Shown here: positions 43,356-52,161 of the stretch, one piece after another
Layout: every line of letters starts with the position of its first letter
Position numbering within the stretch: the stretch's first letter is position 1
DNA from: an uncultured Collinsella sp.
GTDB lineage: Bacteria; Actinomycetota; Coriobacteriia; Coriobacteriales; Coriobacteriaceae
Assembly (NCBI GenBank): GCA_938005465.1
Contig: CALLNU010000019.1
Location: forward strand, 62,001 to 126,000
Reading direction: 5' to 3'
DNA length: 64,000 nt
Made by a program: the position numbers and the translations under genes
Notes under the pieces: generated by a model
What the model was told of the DNA's origin: nothing
Databases searched by the model: none
The model's input: the letters and a program-made list of their open reading frames with translations, nothing else

Positions 43356-43895
43356 ATGGATGCCCGCAAAGAAAAAAGCCGCGCTGCCATCGTCGCGGCA
43401 TTCTCTGAGCTCCTGCGCGAGGAAGACTACAGCAAGATCACCGTCGGCGACATCATCGCTCGCGCCCATGTGGGTCGGGCCACGTTCTACGGCCTCTTCA
43501 AGAGCAAAGATGACCTACTCGCCGCGCTCGTGAGCGACATCTGCACCCACGCCCTCGACGACGATGGCACACCGCTCGACGACCCACTCGTGCAGGTCGA
43601 GCATATTCTCAACAACCTCTGGGAGCGCCGCCAAGGCGTTCGAGCCCTCGTAGCCGGCGCCGGCTCCCGCGTCTTCGCCGACTGTCTCCGCAAGACCATC
43701 ATGTCACGAGCAGCCGAAACCGTGCCCGCCGACCCCACAGGCCCCGCCGGCACCATGGACCGCAGCTTCTTACTACACCACATAGCCTCAAGCTTCGTAG
43801 CAACCGTCCAATGGTGGGCCTGGCACAACTTCCAAGCCCCAAAAGAGAACGTAGCCAAAGACTACCTATCAGCCATAAAACCCCTCTTCAGCTAA
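43356..43895 (+). CDS. TetR-family regulator
   Basis: 179 residues from the ATG at 43356, two bases after the larC stop. Helix-turn-helix near 25-50 (KITVGDIIARAHVGRATFYGLFKSKDDLL); the rest is a ligand domain typical of short TetR_C proteins. As third gene of the larBC transcript, and facing larA-larD, it probably controls lar expression. Lactobacillus lar genes use a Crp/Fnr-type regulator (LarR), so a TetR protein would be a different solution. Confidence 0.85.
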   Translation: MDARKEKSRAAIVAAFSELLREEDYSKITVGDIIARAHVGRATFYGLFKSKDDLLAALVSDICTHALDDDGTPLDDPLVQVEHILNNLWERRQGVRALVAGAGSRVFADCLRKTIMSRAAETVPADPTGPAGTMDRSFLLHHIASSFVATVQWWAWHNFQAPKENVAKDYLSAIKPLFS

Positions 43896-44200
43896 GTAAG
43901 AAGCTCATCTCAAAGCACCGCCCCACCCCAAGGCGCCACGCATCCCAAAGTGTCACTCGCACTTCGATGCCCCCAACAGCAACAAGCCCCTCCCATCCAA
44001 ATTCAGATATATATGTTGGGTTGCTTGTTCGAACACAGCCAAAAATGCCCAGGGCTCGGTAAGGGTTAACTTTCCAACGCACTCCGCAGGACGCAAAAAG
44101 GCTCGCCGCACGAAGTGCGCAGCGAGCCTTTTTGCATGTCCGAGGACGCGTTGGAAAGTTAACCCTTACCGAGCCCGGACCTTATAGAGCCGTCCTTAGC
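43896..44200. other. convergent intergenic region tetR / larD
   Basis: 305 bases; the second half is occupied by the long two-tier hairpin at 44052-44176. Nothing recognised in the first 150 bases. Confidence 0.6.
44052..44176. ncRNA. two-tier hairpin element A (candidate structured RNA)
   Basis: Outer stem P1: 28 bp perfect (44052-44079 with 44149-44176). Internal loop: CACTCCGCAGGAC on the left, ATGTCCGAGGACG on the right. Stem P2: 14 bp perfect (44093-44106 with 44122-44135). Terminal hairpin: CGCAC-GAA-GTGCG (44107-44119). It ends 24 bases from the larD stop. Loops and terminal hairpin are identical in element B at 46978-47104, while stems differ with compensating changes. Transcription and strand are unknown. 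Confidence 0.55.
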
Positions 44201-44932
44201 CTAGAACATGCCCAAGAAACCGTGCACAAACAGTGCGGCCAGAGCGGCACCGATAAACGGTGCGATGCCAGGAACAAGCAGGCCATACTTCCAGTTGTTG
44301 TCAGCCTTGTTCTTGATCGGCAGCACCTGATAGGCCATGCGAGGACCAAGGTCACGAGCCTGGTTCATGGCGAAGCCGGTGATGCCGCCCATGCCCATGC
44401 CAACGGCCCAAACGATCAGACCGACGCAGATGGCAAGCATCAGAACGTTCTCGCCGGCGCGGCTAGCGGCAGCAAGGATGGCGCTGATGAACACAAAGGT
44501 GCAGATAGCCTCGCAGAAGAAGTTACGGGCATAGTTCGTGCCCTCGGTGGTGGGGTTGGTCGAGAAGATATTGCGCTGGGCAATGGGGTCGACGACGCCC
44601 TCGGAAGCCTTGAACTCATCGGCATACATCAACCAAGCGATTACGGCGCCCACAAAGCCACCGAGCATATCGGTAAGCATGAAGGGGATGCAGCTGCTCC
44701 ACGGCACCAGGCCTACGATGCACTGGGCAAGCACCATGGCCGGGTTCATGCACACGGCGCCGCCAAAGACAAACAGGCAGACCGAGATGCCAAAGGACCA
44801 GGTGGTGATGGCAAACATATGGCCGGAACCCTGATACTTGGTGCCCTTGAGCACGGTATCGCAGTGCACGCCCACGCCAAAGATGATCATGAGGGCCGTT
44901 GCGCCGAATTCGCAGAGGAGTTTGGTAAGCAT
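44201..44932 (-). CDS. larD: LarD-type aquaglyceroporin, probable lactate channel
   Basis: 243 residues with six membrane segments of the MIP/GlpF family. The first pore motif is NPA (CMNPAMVL). The second reads NQARDLGPR, where most members have NPARDxGPR. In Lactiplantibacillus, LarD moves lactate next to the racemase. It follows larA by 49 bases on the same strand, which supports lactate as substrate; glycerol is the alternative. Confidence 0.85.
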   Translation of the reverse strand: MLTKLLCEFGATALMIIFGVGVHCDTVLKGTKYQGSGHMFAITTWSFGISVCLFVFGGAVCMNPAMVLAQCIVGLVPWSSCIPFMLTDMLGGFVGAVIAWLMYADEFKASEGVVDPIAQRNIFSTNPTTEGTNYARNFFCEAICTFVFISAILAAASRAGENVLMLAICVGLIVWAVGMGMGGITGFAMNQARDLGPRMAYQVLPIKNKADNNWKYGLLVPGIAPFIGAALAALFVHGFLGMF

Positions 44933-44981
44933 AAAACCTTATCTTTCTTGTCGGTTATAAACGATTCGTTTAGGCCGCGCA

Positions 44982-46259
44982 CTAGTGCTGTGCGACGACA
45001 ACGCCCAGGCCATCGGGAATGACGGCTACCTTGGCATCGGCACCCTTCATCTCAAAGGCGAGCTTGAGCGCCTCCTCGAGGGTGTTGACCGGCGTCATGT
45101 GCATATCCTTAATCATCTGGTGATCGCACAGGTCGGTGACCATGATCACAGGGTGATGCGCCAGGATGCGGGCGAAAATCTGGCTCGTCCACTGGTCGGG
45201 CAGGGTCTCGTCCTTAGGACGGTCGATGCAGGCGCGCTCAAACTCTGCCGGATCGTTGTCGGCGATGTTGTGATAGAAGCCCTCGCCACCGTGACCGTCG
45301 GCACAACCGGCGACATCGATGATCACGCCGCCCTCGGGAAGTGTGGCCTCTGCAGAGCACATGCCCTTCACGGCCTGATAGATGTTCTGGTCGAGCGGGT
45401 AGCCGCCGTTGGTGGTAATGGCAATCTCGCACTCGACGGGCTCAACGCCGGCAAGGCTCTTCACGAACTCGCAGCCAGCCTCGTGCGCCTTGTGGATGTC
45501 ACCGGCAAAAGAACCGATGACCTCGTGCTTGCCGTTGAGCACCACGTTAAGCACAAAGGCAAGGTGAGCCATCTCGGCGGCGGCAAACATGTCCTCGCTC
45601 ACGTGGTTGTGGCACAGGTTGCCGGCACGCGAGTGGGAATCATTCACAAACTGACCGTTGTGGTTGTACATGATGGTCTTGTAGCTGGCGACGCCAGGCA
45701 GGACGGACTTGCGGCTACCAGAGAAACCGGCAAAGAAATGCGGCTCAATAAAGCCCTCGGCAAGCAGCAGATCGCAATCGGCAGCAATCTTGTTGATGAT
45801 GCACTCGCCGCCAGAAGGCAGGGTGCCGATCTTTTTCATCATGCTGTCGTCAGTCGCGACGTGCATAACGATTTCCTCGTTGGCAACGATCTCCTCGCCG
45901 TACTTGTTGACGAGCTCCTCGTGCGTCGACGGACGATGCATACCCGTAGCAACCAGAATGCGAACGCGCGCTTCAGGCGCAGCAGAATGGATGTGATGCA
46001 GCAGAATAGGCATCGTCACACGCGAGGGAACAGGGCGCGTATGGTCGGAGCTAATGATGACAATATCCTTCTTGCCAGCACAAAGCTCCTCGAGCGGAGG
46101 CGAGCCATAAGGGTTGGCAAGCGACTCCTCTACCAGCTCTTCCTGCGATTTCGTGGTCTTAAACTCGTTTTGATGACCTTCCATCACACCCGCGAAGTTC
46201 TTATCCTCGAGCTCCAGATGCAACGTCTTGCGGTCAAACGGCAGTTCACATTCAAACAA
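44982..46259 (-). CDS. larA: lactate racemase LarA
   Basis: 425 residues, the LarA length. The residues that bind the nickel-pincer cofactor and do the proton transfer fall at the same numbers as in Lactiplantibacillus plantarum: His108 (TGMHRP), His174 (IEPHFFAGFSG), Lys184 (GSRKS) and His200 (YNHNG). It interconverts D- and L-lactate. The start is a TTG at 46259, with GAAGAGGG upstream. The cofactor genes larB and larC lie 2.5 kb away on the other strand; larE, the sulfur donor, is not in the window. Confidence 0.93.
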   Translation of the reverse strand: MFECELPFDRKTLHLELEDKNFAGVMEGHQNEFKTTKSQEELVEESLANPYGSPPLEELCAGKKDIVIISSDHTRPVPSRVTMPILLHHIHSAAPEARVRILVATGMHRPSTHEELVNKYGEEIVANEEIVMHVATDDSMMKKIGTLPSGGECIINKIAADCDLLLAEGFIEPHFFAGFSGSRKSVLPGVASYKTIMYNHNGQFVNDSHSRAGNLCHNHVSEDMFAAAEMAHLAFVLNVVLNGKHEVIGSFAGDIHKAHEAGCEFVKSLAGVEPVECEIAITTNGGYPLDQNIYQAVKGMCSAEATLPEGGVIIDVAGCADGHGGEGFYHNIADNDPAEFERACIDRPKDETLPDQWTSQIFARILAHHPVIMVTDLCDHQMIKDMHMTPVNTLEEALKLAFEMKGADAKVAVIPDGLGVVVAQH

Positions 46260-46492
46260 TGACGAGCGCCCTCTTCCTTTTCAACTGACACACTAGATAA
46301 ACCGTTGGAAGGATACGCCGCTCACCGAAAAACACCACCGTCCACCGACTCATTAACACAACGTTCATATTTGACCCACAACAAAACGGCCGCGACCCCA
46401 AACGGAACCGCAGCCGCCTGTCAAAGACACTATAGACAGGATGATTTACGCAGCGCCGAGGCAAACATCTAGCCCGAGACGTACGCACGTAA

Positions 46493-46533
46493 GCCATTTT
46501 GCATAAATGCGTTAATTAATTGCATAAAATGGC
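46493..46533. promoter_or_regulatory. dyad upstream of larA
   Basis: GCCATTTTGCA at 46493-46503 and TGCATAAAATGGC at 46521-46533 form an imperfect inverted repeat in an AT-rich patch. Possible operator; it does not match the larB dyad. Confidence 0.35.
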
Positions 46534-46890
46534 GCATGGATTTCTAGCCGTAACAGGGTGGTACCCTCCGGAGCGTGCATTTTTGCGAGTATTCAGCATC
46601 GCGGGATAAGATTTTGGTGTCAAAAGTCTTTCAAAAGGTAGATAGTCCTCATGGCTCGTCCCATCTGGATAGCATGCGGCGAGAAACCAGCCATATATGA
46701 ACATCGCCAAAGCCCAATCGTCGTGCAAAAGCATCAACAGGGGCCGCGAACGTCACCCATAGCCTTATGCACCAATCTTTGGCTGCTGAAAACTCCGTTT
46801 TTTGCACGTCGTCCCAAGCACCACCCTCACCCAGCGGCTGATCCGCCGTAAACCGAGGACGAAAGGACCCGATGGGTTTCCCTCTGAATG

Positions 46891-46931
46891 CACTCCGCAG
46901 CACGAAGCCCCTTCCAAACGCGCGAAGCGCG
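46891..46931. repeat. degenerate partial copy of the hairpin element
   Basis: CACTCCGCAG as in elements A and B, then after 18 bases a terminal hairpin CGCGC-GAA-GCGCG. The right half is missing. Confidence 0.4.
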
Positions 46932-46977
46932 CCATTAATTCCCCCAGCCAGTAATCCGCCGAAGACCGGACATCGCA

Positions 46978-47104
46978 GGGCCCGCCATTAGTTTACTTTT
47001 AGGCACACTCCGCAGGACGCAAGAAGCCCTCGCCGCACGAAGTGCGCAGCGAGGGCTTCTTGCATGTCCGAGGACGTGCCTAAAAGTAAACTGATGGCGG
47101 GCCC
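46978..47104. ncRNA. two-tier hairpin element B (candidate structured RNA)
   Basis: P1: 28 bp (46978-47005 with 47077-47104), one G-T pair. Internal loop identical to element A (CACTCCGCAGGAC / ATGTCCGAGGACG). P2: 15 bp perfect (47019-47033 with 47049-47063). Same terminal hairpin CGCAC-GAA-GTGCG. It ends 21 bases from the ppc stop. Twelve of 28 P1 positions differ from element A, and all still pair. Confidence 0.55.
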
Positions 47105-47125
47105 GGACGACTACAGGGCTATCGA

Positions 47126-49939
47126 TTACCCCGTGTTCTGCAGTCCTGCCGAGACGCCGGTCACAGTCGAAAGAATCAGGCTCATGTACTCGGCCTTCTT
47201 CTCCTCGGCCATCTCATCCTGGTTCATACGCACCTCGCGAAGGGCGCGGACCTGGGCGATGGACAGGGCGTCAACGTAGGGGTTACGCACGCGAACGGCG
47301 CAGCCGAGCACGCGGCGGCGCTGCAGCGGCCACTCGTCACCGACGATGGCAAGGACCCACTTGCGGGTGAGCTGCATCTCGGTGAAGACCTTCTCGGACA
47401 AATCCTGGCGATCGCCCAGGTGCAGATACATCTTGGCGATGCGCTGGTCGGTCTTGGCGATCGACATCTCGATGTTGTCAATGAACGTGCGGAAGAACGG
47501 CCACTCCTGGTAGGCAGCCTTGAGCTGGTCAAGGTCGCCCAGCTGCTCGCAGGCGGTGCCTAGGCCGTACCAAGCGGCCAGGTTAATGCGCGCCTGGCTC
47601 CAGCTGAAGATCCACGGAATGGTACGCAGGTCGTCGAGCGACTTGGCGCCCAAGCCGCGCTTGGCGGGACGCGAGCCAATCGGCAGCAGACCGACCTCGG
47701 TCAGCGGCGTCACGGTCGAGAACCACGGTGTAAAGTCCTCGGTGTTCAGCAGGTCCAGATAGCGCTCGTGGCTTGCGGCGTTAAGCTTCTCGGCCATATC
47801 CCAGAACTTCTGCGTGGTCTCGGTGTTAGTCTTCTCGACACTCGGGGCCGACTGCAAAAGCGTTGCGGCGGCAACGGACTCAACATGGCGCTGAGCCAGC
47901 GTGCGGTTGCCGTAACGGGCAAAGATGACCTCGCCCTGCTCGGTGAGCTTAAAGAAGCAGTTGACCGAACCCTTGGGCTGCGCCAGCACGGCCTTGTTGG
48001 CCGGGCCGCCGCCACGGCCCACGGCACCGCCGCGACCGTGCATGAGCACCAGGTCGATATCGTTCTTCTCGGCCCACTTGGCAATGCGCTCCTGCGCGGA
48101 GTGCAGCGCGAGCATAGCCGTAGTAGGACCGGCATCCTTGGAGGAGTCGGAATAGCCCAGCATGACCTCCATGCGGCGGTTGGTCTGGGCAAGGCGCTTC
48201 TGCACCACGGGCAGCGTAAGCATCTGGTCGAGCACGTCGACACAGCCCTCGAGGTCCTCGAGCTGCTCGAACAGCGGGATCACGTCGAGCTCGGGAACGT
48301 CCTCCTCGTGTGCGAAGGACAGGTGGGCCAGCTCAAAGACGTCGGCCACATGCTGGGCGCTCTTGGTAAACGAGATGATGTAGCGGTGCGCCATCTTCTT
48401 GCCGTAGCGCTTTTGGATGGAGCCGATAGCGCGGAAGGTATCGATGACCTCGCGCGTCATGGGCTGCAGGTCGCCATGGATACCGTTCTCGTGGATATCC
48501 TTGAGGGCGCGGGCGTGCACCACGGAATGCTGACGGAACTCCATCTCGACCATATGGAAGCCGAAGGACTCGACCTGCCAGATGATGGTCTGGACCGGGC
48601 CGTAGGCGGCACGGACGGCACCGCAGGCAGCAAGCGAACGCTGGACGACGCGCAGGTCATCCAGGAACTCGTCGGCGCTGTGGTACATGGTGTCGGTGAT
48701 GCGACGGACGGTGGCGTTCAGACGGTCGGCCATGACGAGCATGACGGCGCGATGCGGCTCGTGCTCGGAAATCAGCTCGGCGCGGGCCGTGTACTGGGTA
48801 CTCATCTCGACCTGATGGTTCCACAGGTTGATGAGCTCGGCAGACGGCTTGCTGTAGGTGGCCTCGAGCGTGAGGTTGCGGCCGATGCGGCGGCACTTGT
48901 CCTCGAGCTTGAGCACCATGTGGGTAAAGTACTTGGCGGCGACCTCACGGCTCACCTTGGCGGTGACGTTGGGGTTACCGTCGCGGTCGGAACCGATCCA
49001 GCTGCCGGGATGGAAGAACGCCGGGCACAGCGGCGGCACGGTGCCGGCCTTGTCGCCCAGCACCCAGTCGTCAAAACGACGATAGATGACGGGGATAACG
49101 TCGAACAGCGTGTTATCAAAGATGTCGATGATGGTATCGGCTTCCTCGACCGGCGTGGGCTTCTTGAGCGCGATGGGGCTCGTACGCACCAGGGCGTCGA
49201 TCTCCTGCAGCATATGGCGCTCGTTCTCCACCAGGTCGGAGCCGCCCAAACGCGGACGCTCCTCCAGCAGGTTGGAGATACGGCGAATCTTGCCCTCGAC
49301 GGCCTTACGACGGGCCTCGGTGGGATGTGCGGTAAAGACAGGGTGGAACTCGAGCTTGCCGAGCAGCTCATTGGCACCCTCGACGCCCAGCTCATTCACC
49401 AGCTGGTGATAGGCGACGGTGAGCTCGTTGGCGGGATCGACCTCGGTATCGGTCGACGCACCGGCCTCGCGCTCGCGCAGCTGCGCCACACGGTAGTTCT
49501 CCTCCGACAGGTTTGCCAGATGGAAGAAGCTCGTAAAGGCGCGGACAATGACCTGCTGCTTATCGAGCGGCAGGCTGTCGATCAAATCGACGACCTCACG
49601 AAATGCCACGGCAGTGGGTTCGTCGGCGGTGGGCACGCCCTGCTCGTCGACGGCCTCGTCGGCAGCACGGGTACCGGGGTTGCCGGCATTGGCCACAATC
49701 TCGGCCGACAGGATTTTGTCGAACAGGTCCGCGATCTCAGGATCATACTCGCTAAGCACACGACGCTCCAGGCGCAGGAACAACGCCAGATTGTCGCGCA
49801 GCTCCTCGGGGATCTCGATCTCGGCGAGACGCTCCCTGGACTCGGCATTCGAGCCGATTCGGTTAACGAGGCGGTTGACCACGGCAGCGACGCGCGCCGC
49901 GGCTTCGGGTACAGACTGGTTGCTTAGGTTCTCAGCCAC
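47126..49939 (-). CDS. ppc: phosphoenolpyruvate carboxylase
   Basis: 937 residues from the GTG at 49939, preceded by GGGAGG; an ATG 12 bases upstream sits too close to its own ribosome site. Catalytic blocks: FTAHPTEARRKAVEGK, GSDRDGNPNVTAKVS, VMLGYSDSSKDAG and LMHGRGGAVGRGGGP, and the family-typical C-terminal QNTG. It carboxylates PEP to oxaloacetate, the anaplerotic entry to the reductive TCA branch. Monocistronic, with element B after the stop. Confidence 0.96.
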   Translation of the reverse strand: MAENLSNQSVPEAAARVAAVVNRLVNRIGSNAESRERLAEIEIPEELRDNLALFLRLERRVLSEYDPEIADLFDKILSAEIVANAGNPGTRAADEAVDEQGVPTADEPTAVAFREVVDLIDSLPLDKQQVIVRAFTSFFHLANLSEENYRVAQLREREAGASTDTEVDPANELTVAYHQLVNELGVEGANELLGKLEFHPVFTAHPTEARRKAVEGKIRRISNLLEERPRLGGSDLVENERHMLQEIDALVRTSPIALKKPTPVEEADTIIDIFDNTLFDVIPVIYRRFDDWVLGDKAGTVPPLCPAFFHPGSWIGSDRDGNPNVTAKVSREVAAKYFTHMVLKLEDKCRRIGRNLTLEATYSKPSAELINLWNHQVEMSTQYTARAELISEHEPHRAVMLVMADRLNATVRRITDTMYHSADEFLDDLRVVQRSLAACGAVRAAYGPVQTIIWQVESFGFHMVEMEFRQHSVVHARALKDIHENGIHGDLQPMTREVIDTFRAIGSIQKRYGKKMAHRYIISFTKSAQHVADVFELAHLSFAHEEDVPELDVIPLFEQLEDLEGCVDVLDQMLTLPVVQKRLAQTNRRMEVMLGYSDSSKDAGPTTAMLALHSAQERIAKWAEKNDIDLVLMHGRGGAVGRGGGPANKAVLAQPKGSVNCFFKLTEQGEVIFARYGNRTLAQRHVESVAAATLLQSAPSVEKTNTETTQKFWDMAEKLNAASHERYLDLLNTEDFTPWFSTVTPLTEVGLLPIGSRPAKRGLGAKSLDDLRTIPWIFSWSQARINLAAWYGLGTACEQLGDLDQLKAAYQEWPFFRTFIDNIEMSIAKTDQRIAKMYLHLGDRQDLSEKVFTEMQLTRKWVLAIVGDEWPLQRRRVLGCAVRVRNPYVDALSIAQVRALREVRMNQDEMAEEKKAEYMSLILSTVTGVSAGLQNTG

Positions 49940-50103
49940 GTTTCCTCCCATTCCTCCTTCTATGCACGTAACATGCGGTATTCATTATAGGCGCTTGAGA
50001 AATACTTTCGACACTGATTGCGCTTTACCACACAAAAGTATTTTCTGCATTGCAAGGGTTTTTGCCCTAAATGGTCGTATTTCTCGGTGGACGGCATACA
50101 CAA

Positions 50104-50139
50104 ACGGGGGCATTCAGCATAAATGCGAAACACCCCCGT
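50104..50139 (-). terminator. terminator of hisS
   Basis: 7-bp stem ACGGGGG / CCCCCGT with a 22-base loop, followed on the minus strand by TTTGTGT. Modest strength. Confidence 0.45.
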
Positions 50140-50196
50140 AACAATCGCTCGCCGCGAGAGGGAAATGTTAGCGGGTCCGCAGCTCAAAAAGATGCG

Positions 50197-51516
50197 CTAC
50201 AGGCGCTCGCGAACCGCCTCGACAACGTTGGCCAGATCGGCAAGGACCTCTTCATGGCTCTCCATGTCGCGCACCTTGACCTTGCCGGCGGCAAGCTCGT
50301 CGCCGCCCAGGACCAGGATGAGCTTGGCGCCTACCTTATCGGCCTGCTTAAACTGGGCTTTGAGCGAACGGCCCTGATAGTCGGCCTCGGTCACGATACC
50401 TGCGGCGCGAAGCTCCTGCGTAATGGCAAAGACGTTCTGGCGCAGCTCCTTGCCGGCGTTGGCGACATAAACGCACGGGGCCTCCTCGGCACCCAGATCG
50501 CTGCCAAAGGCCTGCAGGGCCAGCAGGGCGCGCTCAAAACCGACGGCAAAGCCGACGCCCGCCGTGGGCTTGCCGCCCTCGAGCTCGACCAGGCCGTCGT
50601 AGCGGCCGCCGCCGCCGATGGAGCCGACGCCGGCGCCAGGGGCCTCGACCTCAAAGACGGTACGGGTGTAGTAGTCCAGGCCGCGCACCAAGGTGGGATC
50701 CTCGACATACTCGATACCGGCGGCATCCAGATAGCGCTTGACCTGCTCGTAGTGCTCGCGGCACTCGTCGCACAGGTTGTCACCCATCAGCGGAGCCTCG
50801 GCCATGATCTCGCGGCAATGGTCGTTCTTGCAGTCGAAGGCGCGCAGCGGGTTAAGCTCGGCGCGCTCGCGGCACTCGTCGCACATCTCGTCGGCGTGGT
50901 CGAGAATGAACTGCTTAACCTGCTCGCGATAGGCCGGACGGCACTGGGGATCGCCCATCGAGTTAATGAGCAGACGGAGCTTGGAAAGATCGAAGCCCAG
51001 ACGCTTGTAGAACTCCATGAGCATGATGATGCACTCGGCGTCTGCCGCCGGATCGGGAGCGCCGAGCCACTCGATGCCCACCTGATGGAACTGGCGCAGG
51101 CGGCCCTTCTGGGGACGCTCGCCGCGGAACATGGCCTCGGCGTAGTAAGCCTTAAACGGCGTGGAACCCTGGGGCACCAGGTTGTTCTCCACGACGGCGC
51201 GCACCACACCGGCCGTGCCCTCGGGACGAAGGGCCAGGCGCTGCTTGGGCTTAAGCTTGGTGTCGGTGCCCTCGGTAAAGACGCGCTCCAGGTTGGCGCC
51301 GCTAAACACGCGGAACATCTCCTTGCGCACGACGTCGGTCGACTGGCCGATACCGTGGACAAACACGTCAGCCTGCTCGATCGCGGGCGTCTCGATGGGC
51401 TTAAAGCCAAACGGCTCGAATACGCTGGCCGCAATCTGCTGCATCTTTTGCCAGGCGCGCATCTCGGCGCCGATAAGGTCGCGGGTTCCCTCCGCCTTCT
51501 GTGCCTGCATGGGCAA
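50197..51516 (-). CDS. hisS: histidine--tRNA ligase
   Basis: 439 residues. Class II core with RLALRPEGTAGVVRAVVEN (motif 2 region), HQVGIEWLGAPD, the His-specific RGLDYYTRTVFEV and GGGRYDGL, then the anticodon domain (LILVLGGDELAAGKVKVRDM). A zinc-like Cys cluster (CDECRERAEL ... DCKNDHC) marks the insertion domain. It charges tRNA-His. AAAGG precedes the ATG. Confidence 0.96.
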   Translation of the reverse strand: MPMQAQKAEGTRDLIGAEMRAWQKMQQIAASVFEPFGFKPIETPAIEQADVFVHGIGQSTDVVRKEMFRVFSGANLERVFTEGTDTKLKPKQRLALRPEGTAGVVRAVVENNLVPQGSTPFKAYYAEAMFRGERPQKGRLRQFHQVGIEWLGAPDPAADAECIIMLMEFYKRLGFDLSKLRLLINSMGDPQCRPAYREQVKQFILDHADEMCDECRERAELNPLRAFDCKNDHCREIMAEAPLMGDNLCDECREHYEQVKRYLDAAGIEYVEDPTLVRGLDYYTRTVFEVEAPGAGVGSIGGGGRYDGLVELEGGKPTAGVGFAVGFERALLALQAFGSDLGAEEAPCVYVANAGKELRQNVFAITQELRAAGIVTEADYQGRSLKAQFKQADKVGAKLILVLGGDELAAGKVKVRDMESHEEVLADLANVVEAVRERL

Positions 51517-51570
51517 ACACCTTTCTTTTGTATCGCGTCATAGATAGTGGACATTATACGGCACAAACAC

Positions 51571-51640
51571 AAACAGCGGCGGTGCGTCTGACCGAACGAG
51601 GGTATGGGGACTCGTTCGGCCTGACGCACCGCCGCTGTTT
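51571..51640. repeat. long hairpin, 18 + 9 bp
   Basis: Outer arms 51571-51588 and 51623-51640 pair perfectly (AAACAGCGGCGGTGCGTC). A 3 x 3 internal loop follows, then a perfect 9-bp inner stem (CCGAACGAG). Lies between hisS and the truncated MFS gene. Confidence 0.75.
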
Positions 51641-51642
51641 GC

Positions 51643-51704
51643 GATCCGCTTTCCTCCGTCCCCTTCGGATCACGTGATCTGTTGGGGACGGAGGAAAACG
51701 GATC
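51643..51704. repeat. palindromic repeat family R3, two units head to head
   Basis: Unit 51643-51671 (GATCCG ... CGGATC around TTTCCTCCGTCCCC) and its inverted copy 51676-51704. Together they form a 62-base palindrome, like a BIME made of paired REP units. Confidence 0.7.
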
Positions 51705-51753
51705 ATTTCGTAGGCCCGTGACCGCCTTGGAAACCGAATGATGGTACGAGCAT

Positions 51754-52122
51754 CTATTCGGCTTCCAGGGCGGCCACAAACAGAACGGGGCAAACAGAAA
51801 AGAGCACGTAGACCTGCCACAGTTCACCGACAAGGCTCATGCCGGCAAGAACGGCAGAGGTGGCGATTACAGTGAGGGAGCCCAAAACGCGACCGCTTAC
51901 TTTATCGGCAACATGACCGATCACAAGTGAGCCGATAACGCTCACCACGGTGGAGATGGCGTTGGAGATGTTGTACTGCGCAAGCGTGATGCCCAGGTCG
52001 CTGACGACGAGCGGCTGAAACAGGCTCATGCAGTTAACGAAAATCGTGTAGCACGTGGCCATGATGACAAAGCCGGAAGCCACCACGAGCCAGCCGGGGA
52101 AGAACTTACGCTGCTGGGACAT
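51754..52122 (-). pseudogene. truncated MFS transporter
   Basis: 122 residues from the ATG at 52122 (MSQQRKFFPGWLVVASGFVI ...), with four membrane segments and the MFS loop GHVADKVSGRVLG. It stops after CPVLFVAALEAE, where a full protein would have about 400 residues. The rest is absent; long hairpins follow directly. The intact form resembles OxlT-like monocarboxylate or peptide carriers. Downstream of the M20 amidohydrolase, so it may once have imported that enzyme's substrate. Confidence 0.7.
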
Positions 52123-52161
52123 ACTGCTCCTTTTTAAACAAACGAGTAGCAAGATTGGGTG

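Larger units (their letters stand above)
46260..47125. other. 866-base region between larA and ppc
   Basis: No convincing gene. Small minus-strand frames (46516-46737, 46649-46903) lack family matches and ribosome sites. It contains a dyad upstream of larA (46493-46533), a degenerate hairpin copy (46891-46931) and hairpin element B (46978-47104). The larA promoter must lie here but was not pinned down. Confidence 0.55.

Noticed and set aside
46649..46903. 84-codon minus-strand frame in the larA-ppc gap, and a 73-codon frame overlapping it
   Set aside because: No ribosome site, no family resemblance, and it overlaps the degenerate hairpin copy.
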